Assembly: GCF_040436345.1 (NCBI RefSeq)
Contig: NC_133224.1
Coordinates: 11,772,741-11,836,740, forward strand
Length of the DNA stretch: 64,000 nt
Origin: Pagrus major
Lineage: Eukaryota > Chordata > Actinopteri > Spariformes > Sparidae
Reading direction: 5' to 3'
Shown: positions 57,613-64,000 of the stretch, piece after piece
Layout of the letters: each line of letters begins with the position of its first letter
How positions within the stretch are numbered: the stretch's first letter is position 1
Position numbers and translations under genes: made by a program
Notes under the pieces: generated by a model
The model's database searches: none
Seen by the model: the letters and a program-made list of their open reading frames with translations, nothing else
What the model was told of the DNA's origin: nothing

Positions 57613-59386
57613 GTCCCCTCTGATTAGTACTCTGATTAACCACCTTGCAAAAACACAAATCCAAGTGACATCAGGGTCAATTTAGTTCAGTGTCCTAACG
57701 TGACTTGTTTGAACCTCATCTGATAATCTCGCAACCTATCAGATGAAGCAAAGCGTCCAAACGCCCCAGGCCACAGTCAACTTCACTTTCTCAGTCTAAC
57801 ATTGTTTTCTGTTCCTCTGGAAAAGATCATTTCACAATAGAAGGACTAAATGTTGGAATTCATGCTTTAGTTTGTTTTGGTTTTTTTATGCAATCACAGA
57901 CCGCTTCGGATGCCAAGTAACTGAATGATGTGATACTGGAAATGAAAATGCTGCGACTCCTTTTAAATGAGAACAGAAAGTGAAAGTTATAATTTATTCA
58001 AATTTAAGACCATCTGTTTAACAGAGCTTCTGGTGCTGCATTCTAGTAGTTATCCATGGATAAGAAGATATTAACCATTTTGTTGAAATTCAAGTACAAA
58101 GGTTAAGTGTTCATTAATGCAGCCTTAAAGTCTGATAACAATAAAACAAACACACACAGCATATTCCTCACTGTTACCTGATGGCCTAACCCGTCATCAG
58201 CACTCTGCCTATTCATGATACGTCTTTATGAGCACTGAACAGTCTAGTATTTACAGATTTAAGCCACTAGATGACACCAAAGTAGACAAAGTTGTTACTC
58301 ATCACAGGCATCACAACCTGCGTCTTCCCCAAATGTTTCTTTGCCACCTCTTGTAATAGATGGTGTTCAGGTAGGGACCACCAGTGGGGTCACATGGTGC
58401 CCAAAATAATATCAGTGACAATACATGTCTTTTTCTGCTGTTTAACGACTGATATTGAGATATTAAAAAACGGGAGATAAAATAAAAACATGTCAAGAAT
58501 GATTTGGTGGAAGTGAAGCAATAAAGTGGTGTGCATCCAAAGGTCATACGTGCAGGATCTGAAAAGAGGTTTAGGAGACAGGAAACAGGAAACAGAATAA
58601 ATACACAATCAGATTGAGGGATTGAGAGAGTGAGGCCCAATCCTAATACACCCTAGTCGTGCCGAAAGTCATATTTCGTGACAGTTTCACGAGCTGCCGT
58701 GATACTATGTTGTTTTTTGACATATTGAATAGACGTGCACAGTTCAGAGGCGGTAACGATCTGAGCCAAGTCTCATTGTACGGACGGTCAAGATGAAAAG
58801 ACAGATCAGCCATGAAGCCTCTGCCCTCCTCTTATCCCTTGGGGGTCTGCTGGTGTGCAGGTGTCAGCAGGGGTTACACAGTCTGGCAAGGCCTGAAGAG
58901 GAGATCCTCGCGCGGCATCCCTCTTTTGTGCCCTCCCGAGACAGGTAGGGGGCTGTGGGCAGCGTGCCAAGGCTCCTGGCTGGGTAACGGATACCTGTGG
59001 GCTACTGGGAAAGTGTCACACCTCCGGATCACACACAGTCGGAGGCGCTGCGTGAAGAAAGAGCGCAGACAGAAGGGGAAAGACAGTGGGAGAGTGGCTG
59101 TCCTTTCAGGCTCTTTAGATCACGGGGAAAAGAGGCAGAGATGTGGCTTTGGAGCAGAGGAGAAAGGAAAGTGACATGTCTTTGGTGCAGCGGTATGCTT
59201 TGGTTAACTCTACCCTCAAACGCTGCTGCTGCCTTAATACATGCGCTGTCAGACATTGTAGCCTGAGCGAAGACCGCTGGTCTGCTGGACTGTCCATCAA
59301 ACCTGCACTGGGGATTCAATTAGTACAGTGGGATTATGAGTAACATTACAGATACTCAGTGGATAGCTGGGAGAGCTCTGATTTAA

Positions 59387-59440
59387 AGGGGCTGTGTGAC
59401 AATTTGTAGTAATTTACATGTATTAATCAGTTTTTATTGG
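59387..59440 (+). repeat. Repeat head AGGGGCTGTGTGACAA after TTAA
   Basis: TTAA at 59383-59386 followed by AGGGGCTGTGTGACAATTTG. It is similar in start to the 33990 and 15647 families but diverges after a few bases; relationship uncertain. Confidence 0.3.
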
Positions 59441-62400
59441 CCATATGTGAGCAGATTGCAACGTGACGTGATGAACGAGACCTTCCCCTTCTCTCTCAGT
59501 TGCTTATACAAGGCCGTGGAGGACAACAGAGCCTGACTTACACAGGCTGTATTAGCTAAAGTAGCTAATGCCAATTAGCTGGCTAACCAAGCGTGCTGCC
59601 TTTTCATCCACAGTCATATATAATAGTTTAATGGAAGGATTTTATTTCAACGGAGATCAATACAGATGTTAGTTTATTTGGTAAGCTATGGGAGGCTTGC
59701 ACTTCTTGAAGGGCTAACGTATGTGTTTAGTGGTTGGAAAACCAAAACAAGCGAGCTAAAAGTCAAGGGAACTCCAGAGTCTCCGTGGGTTCATCACCAG
59801 GAGGGATAAATTTACATATCACACGAGCCAATCCAAGATAAAACGTGTCAGGTCAAGTCCTCCTGAGTTAACACTTCCTGTTTTGCAAATATGTCTTAAT
59901 TCATGTTGCTGATGTTATTGCAGACGTTATAGTCGTCATCGCAGCTGTTCGCTGCAAGGCACTCATTATCTTTCGTTGAGTCATGTCAGAGAATACCTTT
60001 TTGGCTCTGTTTAGAATTAAACCCTTTATTACATTTGTGCAATAACAAATAAAACGCTGGAAAAATACGGTACAGTATAATTATTGGAGATATTAACAGA
60101 CGGACGTGGAAAAAGGACATGAAATGAATGGTGCTGCCATCATGAAGAAATGTCTGGCTGTCATTTTGATCAAGTAGGGGTGGACTAAGTATCGGCTGTT
60201 CTTGTCGTCAGAGTGAATTTACACCAGAATTTCAACATCTGGGAACAAAAATAGCCACAAAAAGTTTTGTGGCCCCGCTGCTCAATTTGGCAGTATTATT
60301 CTTCCCAGCGTCAACTCGACCCCGGAGCTGGAGAGCTCGTGCACGCAGAAATGAACGACATTTTAACAAGGCGCATGCCCTCTAGAAATAACCATTACTT
60401 CAGCCTTTAATAAACAACAGACCTATGCAGACAATGTGTGTGCAGCGGGGCAGTAACCGCAGATTTATAGCGACAATATAGGCAAATAGACAAGAACAGG
60501 ATCTTGTTAAGCAAGGCTCTGTGCACCTGTCCGATGTAATCCTCAAATAATGACTCCGGCTCATTAGCTAAGACATCCACGTTAACCGTCTACGTGTCCC
60601 GCTGAGAGGATCGAGACAGAAAATGAGTCAACAACTGTAGAAGGTTAAAAGTGTGAGCAAAGGTCCGACACTTGCTCCAGCAGGACCACACCCTGACCCC
60701 ACTTCTTCCTTGGTGATGCTTTTTTTGTACTAATTTTCACAGGGAGGACATCAAAGCTCTCACATTACATCGCTGGAAAAGCACTGCACTGATCGCTGAC
60801 CTCTGAGGCTCAGATATAATTGCTAAGCCAGTCAATGAGCGCATACTTTGAATGGGTCAGATGGGAGGTGAGAAAATGACCACAGAAGGCTATCCCTCGT
60901 GTTGGTCGGACACCATCCCACATGACCCCGCCATGTTTTGTTTTCACAGAGCCGTGCTGGGATTAGCAGGCCGGCTGTTTGTGCTGGCAAAGGGGCAGCA
61001 ATTCACGGCTATATTTTCTGGGTGCTGTTGCTGACAACCAGACAGAGTCCTAGTAATTATGATATAATTGAGAATGATCTAAAACCAAATGTCCGAGCCA
61101 GTGTTTACAGAAAACAGCTGCTTAAATAGGCACTTAGAAGGAATTAGAATAACATTTTTTATGTCCCAGCGTGAGTGTGTCTCTGTCTGTGTGCAAGTGT
61201 GCATATATGCGTGGGTTGGCTATTTGGGCACCTACACAGACAAACTCTTTGTTTTGGAAGTGTTCGCTTAAGTCTTCGGGGGCAGACAGGAGCCAAGAAC
61301 AACGTGGGAAATGGGCCCTTGCTTCATTTCTGCTTTCTCTCCGGGCTTTTCCTTTGCAGTCTCTCTGTCAGATGGACATTCAGCTGGCCTCCAAAACAGT
61401 ACCTGAGGCGTGCAGAAGTTTGGAGAAACCAAGGGAACGCTGCTCGGACATGAGAGGAGCCATAATGGGAACCGAGTGGCAGCTGACAGCCGGGCCAAGC
61501 CGTCTGTCATTTCCCTCTCCTTTCTCTGTCTTCCCTTTCTTTCGCACACATGTGTTGTCAACGGAAGACGTGCACCCAAGCAGACCTCAGCCCAGGTGGT
61601 CTCCACGGGTAGCCAGTAGTCTGCAGCGCGGTACAAGACGCTGAAATTTGAAGCAACCGCACTGGCAGGAGCAGAATTCGCTGTGAGGTCCGGGCCCTGC
61701 GATGTTACATGACCTACAATGCTTGTCATCTCCATTCAGCAATTAGTCCGTGCCATATTCCAGGAAATAAAGGAGATGAGTCATAAAAATGGTGATGTGC
61801 TGACACAATATCAAGCACACATGTTTATCCGCATCCCCCAAAAGCCTCACGGAAAAAACACTAATTGCAAAGTAATACCTCACTGATGAGATTCAAATGG
61901 AACCCAAATTAGAGGAAGATGCAAAAACTAAAATAAAACATTAGATTTTCAGTTTTTCTAGATAACAATATTAGGCAATACATCTACTTCCTGGCTACAA
62001 AATTACCCAGATCTTCTGCGTTGAGCTGCCCACAGACGTTCCTACTAAGACTTCTGCTGACCGAGCCGGCTAACTTCCAGTTAAATAGAGATAAAATGAT
62101 TTGATCTTTGATCTTCCAAATGACATTTCCCACAGAACTAAATAAGCAGCTTTTAGCGACACTGCTTCTGCGTTAGCTTAGCTACAGCTCTGCCTTTGTA
62201 GCTCATAAAATAAACACCTAGCAGGAATACAGAAGGTAAAAAAAAAAACAAGCTCGGACACTTATTTGCCCGATCCGCGTAGATGAAACTGATCCTAGAG
62301 GATGTTTAGTCGTCTTTGGCCTACATAACACTGTTCAACTCTTCTGCCAGCGACCAGCCTGCAGTAGATTTTCTGAAACAACAGACATCCTCATCCACAT

Positions 62401-63016
62401 CATACCAGTGCCCTTTTCTGCTGCTCTGTTTCTTTTTTAACTCGCCTCTTGATTATTTTCTTCTGATTTGAGCTGAGCTGCAATAAGCATGGAAAATCTG
62501 ATGAGCCTACCTAAGAAACCGTTTCTCAGGTTAACTTTGTCATTAGATGACAGGAAATCCTGGATTTGTGTAGTATGATGCCTTAATCTCCTTATGTGGA
62601 ACTGAGTGCCAGTTATTCATTGGTAAATAGTTCAGGCAAATGTATTAATATTCATCCAGCAGTATTTTTGTTATTTGCCGTAAGCTGGGATTTGTATGTA
62701 ATCAGATAGTTCCCTAAAGAAAGAAAGAAAAATGATACCCTCGGGGCCCTCGGATGAGCTGGCTGATCATTGCCAACAGTGTGAAGAGTGTTGTGCCCAC
62801 TGTCTACATTTCTGACTGGTGGTTTGTGGCATGATGCCCTCAGACAGCACGCACTGGACATGACATGCCTGATGGAACGCGATGCCTGCAGCTGAAACAG
62901 ATCCGCGCTGACAGACAGACAGGTTACCGTACCCTTAGCGGGCCTGGCATTCCCCGGACACTGTGGCCCAGCGGTGGCAAGAGCTTTCGTTTCCTCCGAA
63001 GTCTCAGGCATGAGCA

Positions 63017-63034
63017 GACACACACACACACGCA

Positions 63035-63086
<52 letters not shown>
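63017..63086. repeat. (CA)n microsatellite
   Basis: About 34 CA units with two interruptions (CG near 63031 and AAA near 63037). Long low-complexity open frames on both strands here are artefacts of this repeat. Confidence 0.97.
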
Positions 63087-63088
<2 letters not shown>

Positions 63089-63269
63089 TAGTGTGCCAAA
63101 TTCCACAGAGCCGTAAAGGCAATCAGGGACAGATGAGAAAGGCAACCAAGTAGTGGTAAACCGCATGCCAGGGGGCTGGAAGCAATAACAAGGTGCCACA
63201 ATAACACTCGGAGGAGTTTGTGTGCTTCATGTCATTTGCTTATTTGGATACCATTCATAAAAATGAAGG

Positions 63270-63760
63270 TAGCCTAGAGCCAGCATGCAGTTAGCTTAGC
63301 TTAGCATGAATACTGGAAACAGGGAGAAACAAACAGCCAGCTTGGCTCTGTCCAAATGTAACAAATTCTACCTACCAGCACCTCTACACAGTGCTGTAGG
63401 GGACTTTCCTAGGCTAACCCGGAAGTTAGCTTCGCCCTGGTTCCCGGCATGATGAAGTTTAATGTTCAACGTTGTTTACTGGCCTGTTTTATGCTGTAGA
63501 ACAAAATGTGAAAATCTCTTACGCTTGTGGCAACAACACACCTCATATCACACATTTAAAAAGAAACACCTTTTCAAAAAACCAATTGACTTTGTGCAAA
63601 CATGCTAACTCATTCCCAGTGGCACTTAGCTTAAACTAATTGGTATGTTATATCCTGTTAGCCTATTTTGTACAAAGACCAAGTGCAAAAATAAAAAGTT
63701 GTAGTTATACATGGGGGTTAGATGACTATTTCTATTGTTGCCGTGACTTATTACAGTCGT
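63270..63760 (+). repeat. Dispersed fish repeat (AGTTAGCTTAGCTTAGCAT head)
   Basis: The stretch begins near GCATGCAGTTAGCTTAGCTT, continues with ACTGGAAACAGGGAGAAAC and GCTCTGTCCAAATGTAAC, and later TGTACAAAGACCAAGTGCA. This order is familiar from a short interspersed repeat of spiny-rayed fishes (recalled pattern, not searched). The boundaries are estimates. Confidence 0.55.
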
Positions 63761-64000
63761 GTCGTCTCTGTGAGGTAGAAATTAGATCAGTGTTTTCTCC
63801 TGTTTGCTGTCTTTAATGTAAGTTAACCATCACCTGCCTGTGACTTCATATTTCATGGCCTCACATCAGAGTGGTATGGCGTGCTGAGAGAATGTTTTTC
63901 CCCCCAAACCTTTTTCTCCTAATCACAAGGTTTCAGTTGCAAAACTACTTTTAGGAATCTGTTAGCTGCCTCTTTCATGCAAAAACAAGCTAGCTGGTGT

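Larger units (their letters stand above)
54880..64000. other. Gene-poor right flank (9.1 kb)
   Basis: Neither strand shows a recognisable exon. Open frames of 60-157 codons near 58.8-59.3, 61.2-61.7 and 62.7-63.1 kb have no familiar domains and overlap each other on both strands. Repeats are at 57548-57609, 63017-63086 and 63270-63760. Part of a large intron of a neighbouring gene is possible, but cannot be shown. Confidence 0.55.

Noticed and set aside
58812-59319. Overlapping frames of 89-120 codons as an exon cluster
   Set aside because: They lie on both strands and in several frames, with no domain and no matching splice phases.
61171-61735. 157- and 155-codon frames on opposite strands
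   Set aside because: Complementary frames over the same bases without recognisable similarity or splice structure.
62652-63207. Long frames with poly-CV or poly-TH runs
   Set aside because: Produced by the (CA)n microsatellite at 63017-63086.

Overview
The window is intron-rich vertebrate DNA. Family resemblance of every recognised gene, short introns of about 80-100 nt, (CA)n/(TA)n microsatellites and several repeat families familiar from spiny-rayed fishes point to a ray-finned fish, probably a percomorph (inference). No prokaryotic, viral or CRISPR content was seen. It holds five complete protein genes and one partial one, all rebuilt exon by exon with consistent reading phase.

Layout. 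1-911 (-): 5' part of zdhhc21, a DHHC palmitoyltransferase that runs off the left edge. 2965-7549 (+): plaa, a WD40-PFU-PUL ubiquitin-binding partner of p97/VCP, 14 exons, 799 aa. 8651-14507 (+): haus6, an augmin subunit for spindle microtubule branching, 16 exons, 830 aa; one intron carries an H/ACA RNA that looks like SCARNA8 (U92), with a pocket complementary to U2 snRNA around U34. About 16.4-46.1 kb (+, 3' UTR to about 47.85 kb): dennd4c, a Rab GEF, one non-coding exon plus 33 coding exons, 1927 aa, with an 11 kb first intron. 48893-50977 (+): a borealin-like chromosomal passenger subunit (cdca9/borealin-2 type), 253 aa. 51479-54438 (-): plin2, lipid-droplet perilipin 2, 447 aa, with a non-coding first exon, a TATA box and a DR1 (PPAR-type) element just upstream. 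From about 54.9 kb to the right end no gene was recognised; only repeats and microsatellites.

The grouping HAUS6-PLIN2-DENND4C matches the human 9p22 neighbourhood (established synteny, from memory); the borealin-like gene sits between dennd4c and plin2 here. The genes share location rather than a pathway: two act at the mitotic spindle/centromere (haus6, borealin), the others in palmitoylation, ubiquitin-dependent turnover, Rab activation and lipid storage.

Most interesting observations: (1) a chain of two upstream ORFs in the dennd4c leader, each ending in an ATGA overlap, the second overlapping the main start codon only after splicing; (2) the scaRNA in haus6 with a readable U2 target; (3) a promoter-proximal DR1 in plin2; (4) two GC-AG introns; (5) a 78-nt intron in the borealin gene that stays in frame if retained; (6) TTAA-flanked non-autonomous repeats, including one with readable terminal inverted repeats. 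No wholly new biological system was found.
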